Assembly (NCBI GenBank): GCA_027943335.1
Contig: BSBK01003256.1
Span: forward strand, 2,373,001 to 2,437,000
Source of the DNA: Chamaecyparis obtusa
Lineage: Eukaryota; Streptophyta; Pinopsida; Cupressales; Cupressaceae
Direction: 5' to 3'
Length of the DNA: 64,000 nucleotides
The position numbers and the translations under genes were made by a program. Below the pieces are notes generated by a model. That model did no database searches and was not told the origin of the DNA. It saw only the letters and a list, made by a program, of their open reading frames with translations. How positions within the stretch are numbered: position 1 is the first letter of the stretch; every line of letters begins with the position of its first letter. This document shows positions 47,900 to 58,900 of this stretch, in pieces.

Positions 47900-50190
47900 T
47901 AGCGCCTAAGACTCAGGATTGTGCCAGGCTTTTCATAACGTGGATGGATCTCTCAAGACCTCTAGTTCACGCAGAGAGCACAAAAGATGAAGATGTCTAT
48001 AAATGAAAACAAATGCACAGTGAATAGCTGAAAACATTAAGGATTGCATACCTTGCGGTCTAAGATGACAGAGCAGTAGGGAGTGTCAAGCACCCCGCAC
48101 GGTTGCAGGAGCCGCAACGTTTCAATAAAACATAGGATGTGAAGATATTGTTGTATAGAAGACACATTTGAATATTGATATAAGTCCTTTTGCCACGTAA
48201 GGATAGTGATGGTTTCCATATGAAGTAACGTGTCAGTTTGAAAACCATGTATTCCACTCATCTCATTCACGCTCGTGTTTTCTATGAGAGGATGATTACG
48301 AAAACATTGGTTTTTTGGTTATCCTTTTAATAAAATCAAACTATAAGACAAGTTGATAGGAGTGCAATTATGTGTTATGAAGCGGTGTATCTTTTAAGAC
48401 AACCGCGCGACTTTTCACTTTTATATAAATATAAGGTGAAAAATCAAACAAAGACACACAGACAGCCTGTTTTAAACTGGCAAAATATTATACTTTGATA
48501 TATTATATTTTTTCATTGGCAAAGGAATGAATTTTTCAACTAGGCCCGTGAATTCCGGATTATTGAGTAAATATATTTATATGCGATTCTGGAGTCAAAC
48601 TGCATTGGATAGATCATCCATAAGGAGTGTCTCTAGTGCAATTTTATTTTCGGTATTATTTGTAAGCGTATCTATTTTATTTATGTGCATTAGAGTTTTC
48701 AATTATTATTAAGTTGTCCTTTATAAATATTTTTGATTTCTATAAATATTTTAATATTCAGATAAGTGGACTGGATCATTGTTGCATTTTAACTTGATAA
48801 ACATAGATATTGCGAAATATTTAATTGTTTCCATATTTATGTCTAGTATGTCTCCGCATCACAGGAGTTAAAGTGCATCTTAGATTAGTTTAAAATTGCA
48901 TTCGTATAATTGGTCCGTCGTGTCTGGATTATTAATCTTTTTATAGTTGTAACTGCATAAATTTTATAAAGTTGTACGTAATAAGCTTATAATATTGACT
49001 TTGTTTGCCCTTTTAATTAGGCACTGGTCTTTATATTACTCTTAATTCATATGCTGACAATTATTTTATATCCTGCCTTGAATAAATATTATATTCATTT
49101 ATCTTTGAAGTTTACAATTACTTTTTTACTCTAAATTATTCATATATTCATATAATCGTTTATCCTTGTTTGCAATACAAAATTCACAAGTTTGAAGCAT
49201 TATTTTATATAGTTATCTTTGAAGTCGCACGAATTGGTGTCATTTTAGCAATTTCAGTATCATTGTGCAAAGTCAAAAGTCTCTTGTCATCTTGCCATTT
49301 AGGATTCTTTCATTGCATTAATATTTTAACCATTCTGCAATAAGCATCCTGGGCTTGAGTGTTTTGTTCAGGATCAGGTGCACCTGCCTTGGCCTTGCAA
49401 AGCCGGAAGTGTAGGGAACTCGGATTACACCGTTCAGTTCTGTCAAGTTGGCCATAGCTGGTTGGATATTCGAGCATCGAGTTGGCAAGACTCGTAGGAT
49501 TCCAATTTGCGGTTTTGGGAACCAACGGAATGCAGCCCCAAAAATGAACCCATGCCACCAGACAAACCCACACAATGAGTGCGCTCTCCAATGGCAAATG
49601 CATGTGGGCCCTAAAACTCCAATCAAATGAAATGCGCCAGTCCAAGGAAGTATATGGCTTGCCAAAGAAATTTAAGGACACCGACAAAGGAGTAATGTGA
49701 GTTGGTGAGACGGGTTTGCAGAGGTATGAAAGGACTGACCATACACCTAAAGTTGACCGAACGATGCAACATTTCTATGCTTGAGAAAAATGATTGTATG
49801 TATACCTGGTAGCTGAGCAAGTTCCAATAGTTGTGATAGCATTTGTTGATTTAATGCCCAATATATTTGACAATATTGCACCAATAGTTGTGATTTTAAA
49901 GTTGTTATTGTTGATAATGACTACCCAAAATTGAATGAAATGTATTCCTTTTATCTAAAAAGCAACAAATCATATGATGCCACATCAGTGCACCGATGAA
50001 ACATGACTTGGACAAATATTGGTCTCACTTTTTTTTGGGCCATTTTGGAAACCTTGGCGAAAAGCATGCTGGTGTAGCATCATATTTGGTGATGTGGCAT
50101 TGAAACCTTTGTTATAAGTAGGAGACTTGCCAAGTAAACTGCTGTAAAAATTTGGGAGTTATTTGAAATTTCTGCATAGGATTTTGAGAA
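47900..50190. other. Unassigned stretch, no gene seen
   Basis: Mostly AT-rich. A GC-richer block at 49350-49640 is open in several frames on both strands, but no protein, rRNA or plastid-like sequence is recognised. Confidence 0.4.
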
Positions 50191-50199
50191 GCGTGAAGC

Positions 50200-50430
50200 T
50201 ATTGTGGTAAAATGATGGATGTGTTATTAAACAAAGATCATAAATGATCTATATATGCAAGTATACACAAGAATGTTTCTATAACGAACAAAGAGAGAGA
50301 AATAGAAACATTTTGAAGAGAGATAGTTTCCATATCGAATAGGTGGAGTTTATGGAAACATTACCAAAAGAGTGACCATTAGAAATAGACGAAAGAGAGA
50401 TAACATTAGAAACTATCTATTAACGTAATA
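50200..50430 (-). repeat. 3' LTR of the small copia element (231 bp)
   Basis: Direct repeat of 51384-51657 apart from the (GA)n expansion found only in the other copy. Confidence 0.9.
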
Positions 50431-50464
50431 CCCTCCCTTAATGGTCAATCTATTTGCAGAAAAA

Positions 50465-50848
50465 CAGAAATTCGCATGTCCTCATAATGCGTAAAAGGCG
50501 GCCTCGGATTGATCAAAGAGGTCTTCAGAAAGAAGGCTTTGCTTTTATCTGATGTCTCATGGAGATCCTTCAATACTGTCTAGATCTCTGCAGCTGTCTT
50601 GCTAGACGGGATTTGAGGCAGCTGATCATCAGTAATTGAACGCTTAATGAGCATAACTGCCTCACGATTACCTTCATGAAACTTGTCTTGAGTAGCATCT
50701 GCTGTGGTAGGACGAGTCTCGGTACCTTGAACAAGGGCCTCAAGGCGACGGTATTCAAAAATCGTCAACATGCGCTGCTTCTAGGTGTTGTAGTTCTTTC
50801 TGTTGAAACGTTGACTGCCTTCCAGCATAAGACTGGTGAGAGATGCCA
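50465..50848 (-). pseudogene. Copia gag remnant
   Basis: The minus-strand frame from ATG 50848 (MASLTSLMLEG) has FNRKNYNT, then a stop where copia gags have Trp, then KQRMLTIFEYRRLEALVQG, ITDDQLPQIPSSKTAAEI, a second stop again at the Trp position, then TVLKDLHETSDKSKAFFLK. This is the UBN2-type gag of copia elements. Both stops are TAG, one G-to-A change from TGG. No zinc knuckle follows before the 3' LTR. Confidence 0.8.
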
Positions 50849-50939
50849 TAGCACATTTTTCAAAGAAAAAATGTGAAAAATCAGAAAAGGGCACGAACTG
50901 CAAGGCAAATTAACGAAAGACCCAAAAAATTTGAAGAGA

Positions 50940-51165
50940 CACCTAGTGAAGAACTCAAAAAACTCAGATAGAATCTATTGTCAGATTCTAAATTCGTTGC
51001 TCAAAAATCGAGGCACAAAAAATAATGCACCCAAAAAAAGTGAGATTGACCCAGTTGAGATTTGCAAAAACCCAAAAGGAATATGCTGTCAGATTTTGGA
51101 TCCGCTGGCTCAAAATTCGAGGCACCCAGAAAAAATGGACATTAACCCAATTGAGCTCTAGAACC
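50940..51165. repeat. Internal tandem duplication, unit about 112 bp
   Basis: TGTCAGATT, then GCTGGCTCAAAATTCGAGGCAC (or GTTGCTCAAAAATCG), then GACCCAGTTGAG recur in the same order in 50942-51055 and 51056-51165. It lies in the non-coding leader of the small copia element. Confidence 0.75.
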
Positions 51166-51383
51166 CACAAGGCATCTGCAATCAAATTTTTTTTTCGACT
51201 TGAACTGAAGGGTCAAAAGTCAAAACCCTAGTTGAAAATGCAAAAACCCTAGATGGGTGGGTGAGGAAAAAAATGCAAATTTTGAACACACTCGGGGCAA
51301 ACAAGCTTCGAAAATCTTGAACTAATAATTTCAAAAAATAAATTAAAAATTCTCGAAGAGGCCAGGAACTTGCTTTGATACCA

Positions 51384-51497
51384 TATTGTGGTAAAATAAT
51401 GAATGTGTTATTAAACATAGATCATAAAATGATCTATATATACAAGTATACACAAGAATGTTTCTATAACGAACAAAGAGAGAAATAGAAACATTCT

Positions 51498-51557
<60 letters not shown>

Positions 51558-51657
51558 CATAACGAACAAGAGGAGTTTATGGAAACATTACAAAAAGAGT
51601 GACTATTAGAAATAGACGAAAGAGAGATAAAATTAGAAACTATCTATTAACGTAATA
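51384..51657 (-). repeat. 5' LTR of the small copia element (274 bp)
   Basis: Longer than its partner because of a GA run at 51499-51553. Confidence 0.9.
51499..51553. repeat. (GA)n microsatellite inside one LTR
   Basis: About 27 GA units. The other LTR has only a short GAGAGA at the same place, so the expansion came after insertion. Confidence 0.95.
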
Positions 51658-51706
51658 GAAGCTAGGGTGCTCAATTACTAGGTCCTCTCACCTATATATA
51701 TATATA

Positions 51707-51766
51707 AATATTTTGTCGGAAAACAAAAATATTTTTGCAGTGTTTTATTTGGTGAATCATTTTTTG

Positions 51767-51819
<53 letters not shown>

Positions 51820-51914
51820 TGCGACTAAACAAAATGATATCGAGATATTATGAAAAATGATTCACCAAATAAACACCGCAAAAATATTTTTATTCTGGCG
51901 AAATTTTTTGACCT
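51707..51914. repeat. Inverted repeat with (AT)n loop
   Basis: The left arm (51707-51768) and right arm (51847-51914) are reverse complements, with several mismatches (AAAAATATTTTTGC, TTTGGTGAATCATTTTT). They are separated by an AT run (51769-51816) and a 30-bp spacer. It can form a hairpin and may be a foldback or MITE remnant. Confidence 0.85.
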
Positions 51915-52344
51915 CATACTGGTGCTTGGGGCGGTCATACAAGTTGCCTAGGTAAATATTTTTTGCCTCAGAAACAACTTTTCTGAGAAGGCAAATTTTT
52001 AGGCAAAATTCATCAAATCAGCCTCTCGGACACAATGGTGAGGTTGATTTGAGCCAAAAAAAACCCCGGAAAAATGCTGTTCACAAAATCTAAGCTTCAA
52101 ACCCTTGTTTGCCAAAGTTGCAAATGGTGGACAAATCAAGTGAAACAAAAGCCAAATTGACTTTCTTGAGCCTCTTGGATGCAATAGGGCAATCAAAAAT
52201 ACTTCCACTATATCCAAAAGCACTGCAAACATCAGATCCCACCAAAACACAACATGCAATATAGGATGATGGATAGAAACTTAAATCACAATGAAAATTT
52301 GATTGATGAAAACTCTCTTAAAGGAAGGGTTTGCAAGACTCAAA

Positions 52345-52356
52345 GCTCTGATACCA
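52345..52356 (-). other. Primer-binding site of a second TA...TA element
   Basis: On the minus strand TGGTATCAGAGC directly follows the LTR end CTTCAATA, a canonical Met-type PBS with no gap. Confidence 0.85.
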
Positions 52357-52791
52357 TATTGAAGTAAACAACCAAGATCTATAAGCTGCAACACCAAATA
52401 ACCTCCACATAACAAGAGAGAAGCAACAATAGGAGATGCTATTTCATCAAGTTAAAGATTACAATATGAAATGATGACTACATGATTGATACATGAGTTA
52501 TGAGATATATTACAATGCTAGAAGTACCTTCCTTGTATAGGCAAGGTGAGGTCATAAGATTAGACAAGATCATGATGCGTCTTAATCATATGGACATGAG
52601 ACAACTAACATGAACATAACATTAAATGCATGATGCAAATATTAAATGCCTAGATAACTAAAAGTAAATGAGGTGAAGATGGCCTCATTATAACTCACTT
52701 TAAGAATGCCACCTAGGCCTAAGTAAACTTAAGTCATGTGAATAGGTTCCCAGTAATGACTAGTTAGGAAATAACCTTATTCACACTAATA
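52357..52791 (-). mobile_element. LTR with TA...TA termini, truncated element
   Basis: On the minus strand this 435-bp LTR starts TATTAGTGTG and ends TTCAATA at the PBS. A TATACAAGG box lies in its middle. Only about 350-450 bp of internal sequence remains to the left (51950-52344), with no gag or pol motif, and no 3' LTR is seen. The termini resemble those of the neighbouring small copia element, but the LTR body is different. Confidence 0.7.
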
Positions 52792-52799
52792 GAAAGTAC

Positions 52800-54000
52800 T
52801 CTACAAGAGGGAGCTGGAGCTGTACCTGTATGCCAGCCCAAAACTGACATGAAGAACATGGATGATTACTACATGAAGAGGAATACAAATATGGAGACAG
52901 ACCCAATGGCCGATGGTGACATGAATAGCATACTAAAAATTAGAAAAAGAAAACAAATTTTAGTGAAAAGGGAAAATTGAGTCTCTAAGCAGTCAGTATG
53001 AGATTTTAATCCAGACTTGGTTAAACTAGCAGCAAAGGAAGCCAATTAATGTATTAGGAAGTCTAATGCATTGGGATACAGGTACACACTTACACTTGGC
53101 TTTGGAATGCCCAAAACTGCCTCTCTTGCTGCAAAAGTTGCCATGATAAGATGGATGTTTATATGTTTGAAATAAACTGTCAGAACAATCTGCTACAAAT
53201 AGTTCAGTTGAAGAATATGAGTTGTGTTGTATACAAGGAAGGCGTTCTTGTGGCTTATAGACTATAAGTAGCAGCCCGATGCATATGGCCAACCTGAACC
53301 ATTGGACACTGGGAAGTCTTTTATTCTACAATGTTGCAACTGCATGCAAAACATTAAATAAGATGTAAAGTTTAAAAGATGTGACAGTGAGGTGGAATAT
53401 ACTGAGTTATCTCCTCACATTAGTTATGATATCTTTGTTTGAAAAGTAAGATCTTGCACCCAAATTGAAATCAGGATCTCCTGTGCCATGATGGCCAGGA
53501 GAGCAACAGCTATTACAACACTGTCAGACAGTGTGTTCTTTAAAATCATCTTATTGTAGTCTGCAGATTAACAGAGACATATTTTGCCCGATCAAAACCA
53601 TAGGAAACACATATCATTCATAAAAAATATCTGAATTAATTGAATAGGTAGGAAGTGCCTATATCTAAACCCTGTATTGGTGCACTAGATCTGCTCAGCT
53701 CCAAGCCCAATGTTCCATTTTCAAGTGTTGGATTCCCACTGAAGATCATAGTTATAATTAAAAAATCCCATCGAGTTATTCACAACTTGCAAGGCAAAAC
53801 TGGTTGTTAACTCGCTGAATAACTCACTGACAAAATGCAGGCGAGTAACTTGCTGTGGTTCAGCCAATTCTGTGCAGAAACTCCGTCAGTGGGCAGAAAA
53901 CACAATTTTGTGTTTGTTTTCTTATTTATGCAATTTGTGTCATTGATAACATTACATAGATTAGTTGATGGTTTTGAAAACTATGAAAAATGCTATTTGC
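52800..54000. other. Unassigned stretch, no gene seen
   Basis: Short frames only (53026-53292 minus, 53835-54086 plus). No domain, repeat or RNA gene recognised. Confidence 0.4.
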
Positions 54001-54031
54001 CACGATGGTCAATGTGGTCTAGGTCTATTCC

Positions 54032-54145
54032 ATGGATGAGATTGCTGATTTTGAGAGGGAAGCGGCAGAATCTGCAGCATATGTAACAGCACAGGCAGAC
54101 ATAGAAGGTGAAGGGTCGGTAGGGCTTCCATTTGATCCTCAATAG
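54032..54145 (+). other. Short exon-like ORF, unrecognised
   Basis: A 37-codon frame (MDEIADFEREAAESAAY, then VTAQADIEGEG) has an acidic, alanine-rich composition unlike the surrounding AT-rich DNA and ends at TAG 54143. It could be the last exon of a decayed gene. No family recognised. Confidence 0.25.
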
Positions 54146-54376
54146 AAATCATTAGTATCCAGTTCAAAATCATGCACACAACCACTTTGAAGCTTAATTG
54201 GAGAAATTTTGCAAACTATTAATATGAATTTGTAATTTATAATCGTGACACTATAGTGTGCATTGGGCTTGTTTTTTGATCAATTAGCATAAGACAAACA
54301 CTCTTTGGGTTATCTAAATTCAATCTTATTTATGTTTTTAAAGATTATTGTAAAGATTTATGCGATTTTTCATGGA

Positions 54377-54900
54377 ACAGCTAGGAATTGAGCTCAGGAC
54401 CTTACATATGGATGTAGAGGTGCTCTACTACTAAGCAACCGACCTTCTCTGTGATTGAGGCTTTTAGATAGCTTGCTTATTGCAGTATAGGTGTGGCTAA
54501 TTTCTCCAACACCCCCATTTGAGCCATATTTTGGTGCATGGGGGATCCTAGTCTAGCTTTGGTACAACGAACACCATGTACCAGCTAGGACTTCAACCTA
54601 AGACTTCCTTCCCATGTGCATGCTGAGGTATCTACCACCGATCTACTAAACCTATTTGTAATTAGGGCTTTTTAGTAGGCTCATCATTATGGTTCAGGAT
54701 TGGCTCATTTCTCCAACACCACTCCTTGAGCAACACTTTTGCGGTTGAGGCTCCTGGTTTGGTTCTAATATCATGTTATTTTCCATGGTCCAACTAGGAA
54801 TAAAATGTTGGACCTTCTATATGCAATGCTTGTAACCAGAACTTTTTTGTTGATTCCTCGTTGTAATCTAGATGTAACTTATTTCTCTAACAATTTATAT
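54377..54900 (-). repeat. Tandem trimer of a tRNA-derived SINE-like unit
   Basis: Three diverged units start near 54377, 54570 and 54784. Each has, on the plus strand, an AxCTAGGAxTT phrase, a stretch, and then CTCATTTCTCCAACACC (54495, 54705, 54875). On the minus strand the first unit reads as a tRNA-like head: GGTCGGTTGCTTAGTAGTAGAGC (A-box-like), then GGTCCTGAGCTCAATTCC (B-box-like). Sequence decay excludes a working tRNA gene. Confidence 0.6.
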
Positions 54901-55650
54901 GTTTTAAATGTTTTTTAAAATTGTATTTTTTTTAGCAAAATCCTTGAATCTATCTGAAGTTTTAGGCATGCTGAATTTTTAGAGAGTAAATAATTATGGT
55001 TTCAAGCATGAATTAGAGTGGGCATACTTTAGAGTTGTAATGCACTATGTTTATCCAATCATTTGATGCTGAGATCTTTTGAAGGTTGAATATTTGTTAC
55101 TATTTAATTTTCAAAAAAAGGCATGAGTTATATCCCACGTATCTGTTTATCAGCAATATCATCTGAATTTGGTAAGACCTTGAAGGCACATAGTAAAGAC
55201 ATTTAATTTTCCAAAGAAATCGATGAGGTCTAGTGAAGAATTCTGCAAGCCCGCTTTTACTTTTGAACCACTAATTAGCAATTTGCATTGGTTAACTGAT
55301 TTTTCTGGGTCAATTTCTAGCTTCCTCGTAACAGAATCATAAAAAAAATCTTACCTAATATTGCTTAAACTCCTAGAAGTAAAACTCAGAATCAGTCAAT
55401 GTGTTATAAAACTGTTTTATCAAGAATTTCATATTAGATGTAAGGGAACGAAGCATTAGTAAAGTAAACAATTAGAAGATTAGTATAGAAGCAATCGTCA
55501 AATTTTATGTATTTGCAAGTGGTTCAAGAATCATTGCATACATTTCTAATATTTTGGAAATAATGATCATTAACTTGTCGATTTTAATCTTCGCCTATGT
55601 ATTATATCAACTGTTTCTGTGCGACTGGAAATTAACTCCTTATTTTAATT
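54900..55650. other. Unassigned stretch, no gene seen
   Basis: AT-rich, without recognisable coding or repeated sequence. Confidence 0.4.
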
Positions 55651-55656
55651 GTGCAG

Positions 55657-55749
55657 TTGAAACCTTATGTGGCACATACTGTTCATGCCAAAGCTGCAAC
55701 TGAGGCTGCGAATTCCAAGGAGTCTGTATCTATAGCATCTGACGCATAG
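55657..55749 (+). other. Possible terminal exon, unrecognised
   Basis: A pyrimidine-rich tract and GTGCAG acceptor (ending 55656) precede a 30-codon frame (LKPYVAHTVHAKAATEAAN, then SKESVSIASDA) that ends at TAG 55747. It reads like the last exon of a gene, but upstream exons are not recognised. Confidence 0.3.
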
Positions 55750-56049
55750 GTTAATTTTCCATCCTATTTTTGAAGTATGCTAAGGTGTCAGTTACTGTTT
55801 GTTTAACCGAAAATCCAGAAAGGGTTTGGAACAGTGATTATTGTCAGTTTCATTTGCACAAATGTTCAACAAATGTGATCTTTGATTTGTAGTCTCGCTT
55901 GCATTTTACCATCATCAGACATGAGGTTTCACTGTTAATTAAAAGGCACGTGCTTTTTGGAAAATAATTGTATCAAGTACTATTTTTAATTTAATTGATT
56001 GTTTCTTGAATCACCTGTGTTTTTTTTTTGACTTTTTTGATCACACTCA

Positions 56050-56123
56050 GTATCATCAAGGAGAGGAGATTGAAGAATATGATTGATCTATCATCAAGAT
56101 GAGGAGATTGAAGAATATGACTG
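56050..56123. repeat. Short tandem duplication, unit 38 bp
   Basis: ATCATCAAG(G/A), then AGGAGATTGAAGAATATGA, occurs twice in tandem. Confidence 0.8.
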
Positions 56124-56836
56124 CAGACATAGACTTGGAAAGAGGCGGGGGAGGGGAAAAGAGAATTAGAGAATGAGGGACCGATGTGAGGAAGAAAGAA
56201 GGAAATTAAAGAAAAACTAGAGAGAAACACCGGAAAGTGTAAATTTAATATTAACATAAATAATGAATAAAAATGTGCAACAATATTTGAGTAACTATAT
56301 AGAAGATAAACAATTATGAGTGCAAAAAGGTGTGTTTATATATCAAAACAGGAGTGCATATATGTATGCATGTGATATAAATGTGTAACAATGCGATGTG
56401 TATCTTCACATGCTCATATGTGTATGTGTCTATATATTAATGAAAAATGAAATATAACATTGATATATAAATTGAATGAAAATCAAAGACTAGATATAAA
56501 TTGAGGAAGTGTATGGGTAATCATTATAGCTAACTTTGTACATCTACAGATCTTAAATGGTACATTAGATTTCGATGATTTTTTTGGCTGTCTTTGAATG
56601 CGACTTAGTTGTTTATAATATTGTTCTGGCTTTTGGGTAGTAATGATACATTGTGAGATCTGGGATGTGCACAAGGGTCAAAAGGGGGCCATTTCAAAGT
56701 GTCACCCAATACTTAAAGATGCCCTACTAATTGTGCACTACAACCATCCCAAAAAATACTAATGCATCAATGAAATAGAAATGCAAAAGAACATAAATAA
56801 AGAATAAGAGCAAGGAGATTTCCACAATCCATAATT

Positions 56837-57077
56837 GATCATCTAATTGCTTCTGGACTTGATTGTGTCAATATTTTTGCATCAATGTATATATTGTGTC
56901 AATATATTTCTCCTTCCTTCTGTGTCCCCCTCTTTTCAGGTGGTTGAGTTTGCTACTTTACTTATTTTCTTCTTATGTTCTCTATGATTCATCTTGATGA
57001 TAGATCACAAAGTGTGATTTGAAACAATGATGCAAAAATATTGACATAGTCGAATCCATAAGCAATTAGATGATCAG
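56837..57077. repeat. Inverted repeat, 52-bp arms
   Basis: TGATCATCTAATTGCTTCTG and the rest of 56837-56888 are the imperfect reverse complement of 57025-57077 (about 6 mismatches). The arms are 136 bp apart. The right arm belongs to a minus-strand LTR-like region, so the left arm may be an inverted fragment of the same repeat. Confidence 0.75.
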
Positions 57078-57356
57078 AAATAAAAAAGATAGAATAGATA
57101 AACCACATGCTATATTCTTGATGAAGGGTGCTCCCCTTAGTACCACAAACACATAACAGAAACAGAGAAACAACAACAATATGCAAGAACAGAAAATTGG
57201 CTTCTTATTATCTCCACAAATGTGGAATTACAAACTTTCAGAATTACAATATGCAAAGCCACATGGGCATTCCCTTATAATATTCTGTAGGACTAAGCCT
57301 CGAATTATTACCCAGATCTACTATCCAGAACTGCCTAAGACAACACTACGGGCCTT

Positions 57357-57366
57357 CTTTATATAG
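57357..57366 (-). promoter_or_regulatory. TATA box of a minus-strand LTR-like region
   Basis: CTATATAAAG on the minus strand is preceded by GGTCGGCCC and GCCGACTTTG motifs (57400-57470) and followed by a leader and T-rich tail to about 56900. It looks like U3-R-U5 of an LTR; no termini were found. Confidence 0.4.
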
Positions 57367-57799
57367 GCAATTTCCATCGCCCGAGAAGGTTCCAGAAATT
57401 TAGCCCAAAGGGCCGACCAAACTTAGAATTATTTTATTTTACAATTTATTACATCAAAGTCGGCTCAAAATAACTTTTGAAACCTGAACAAAAATTTTGA
57501 AGGAAAATTATTTTCCGCCATTTTAGGTGACTCAACTTCCGAAGACCATAAGTCATCGCCAGTTGCTCCGATTGACTATTACAACCCCAATTCGGAAAGG
57601 CCACGAAACACTCTACAGGCTTGATAGGCGCAAGTGCACGTCACCCAAATTCTCGACCTCATCCGGGGCCTCTAAAGCCTTCAAAACTGAGTTCAAAGTT
57701 TCTGTACCCTGTTGCCAATACCGAAAATCTTCAATATCTACAAAACTAGACTTGATTTGTCAATGAAACTTTACTGGCAGGCTGATACGACTGAGATGA

Positions 57800-58900
57800 A
57801 CCTCCATATGTGAAATCAGAACATTCCGAGATTTATGACCAACTTACTAAAAATAGCAAGTTTCCATAAATAGCAGCTCTACACAAGATAGCCCTTATTG
57901 GATACAAAAACAGAAATATTTTTGGGTGATACAAGATTGCTCTTACACTCAGGATGCTCCTGCATCAATTTTGTTGATCAAATGTTACTTATTTATACAA
58001 TCATGGAGACGAACAATTTTCCTATAAATATGCTAAATTGACAACTAACTATAGAGGAATGACAACTAACTACGAAGGAATGACAATTAACTATGAAGAA
58101 GATAGATCTATTATAGTAATTGTTTACAACTCAAACTCTTCGCCACATACTTAGCACATATGGTGATTTAGTTTTGACTTATTCCAACAAAATATTCATG
58201 CACTATAGGTACCAATAAAGTTGTACAATCCTCCAATTGAAGTTCAAAAATTCTAACTCCTAAATGTACAAGTGCATGATAATTGGTACATGTGTGAACA
58301 ATGGTAAAATGGAGCCTCTTTAATGCACTTATCATTTACCACTATTCATTTGTATATGTTTTGAATTGGAATTGCATAAGTAATATAAATCTGGGAATGC
58401 TTAAAAATCAGTTAAGATAAGATACATACCTCATCATGGAATAGATTTAGAAATACCTGTTTTCTGAAGCCTGTGTGGAGTTTCAGAAGATTCTGCAACC
58501 AGATTTGGGACCAGAAAATTGTAACAAAGAAAATCCAGAAAACTTGTCTTTTTGACAGTAGGTACTCTTTGACTCCGATAAAAGGTCAAAGACTACCTCG
58601 AGATTCTGAATGTCGACTTTGACTTTGTTCGCAGATCTTGGAAGTTCGCCGAAAAGGGTACTAAAATCCGTCCTCCAATTCTCGAAACGACTATAGATAT
58701 CTGAAAAATGGTGTTTTTGGGGTGGCTATATAGGGTTTTGCCTTAATCAAACCCCCGTTTTAGTGATCTCCACCTCCATGAATAGCTGATTGAAATGGAA
58801 TGTGTGTGTATAGAAAGTGCAATGCCAAGATCTAATCCTCTAGATTAAAACCCTAGCATGAATATGTACGAGGAAACAATGCATAGATTTGAATGAGATA
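57800..58900. other. Unassigned stretch, no gene seen
   Basis: No coding sequence recognised. It may contain the distal part of the minus-strand LTR that ends at 59841. Confidence 0.35.

Larger units (their letters stand above)
50200..51657 (-). mobile_element. Small copia-type element with TA...TA termini
   Basis: Read on the minus strand: 5' LTR 51657-51384, then at once a PBS (TGGTATCAAAGC, plus 51372-51383), a gag remnant, a polypurine tract (CATTAAGGGAGGG, plus 50431-50443) and 3' LTR 50430-50200. A perfect TSD GAAGC flanks it (50195-50199 and 51658-51662). The LTRs begin TATTACG and end CCACAATA, so the termini are TA...TA rather than TG...CA. PBS, PPT and TSD all confirm these ends. 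Non-TGCA LTRs of this kind are known mainly from copia elements. There is no pol; it is a deletion derivative. Confidence 0.9.

Noticed and set aside
49350..49640. Organelle-derived or conserved gene segment in a GC-richer block open on both strands
   Set aside because: No plastid, mitochondrial, rRNA or protein motif recognised in any frame; open frames on both strands reflect composition.
54378..54460. Functional tRNA gene on the minus strand
   Set aside because: A- and B-box-like sequences are degenerate, no clean acceptor stem pairs, and the unit recurs in tandem; it is read as SINE-like.
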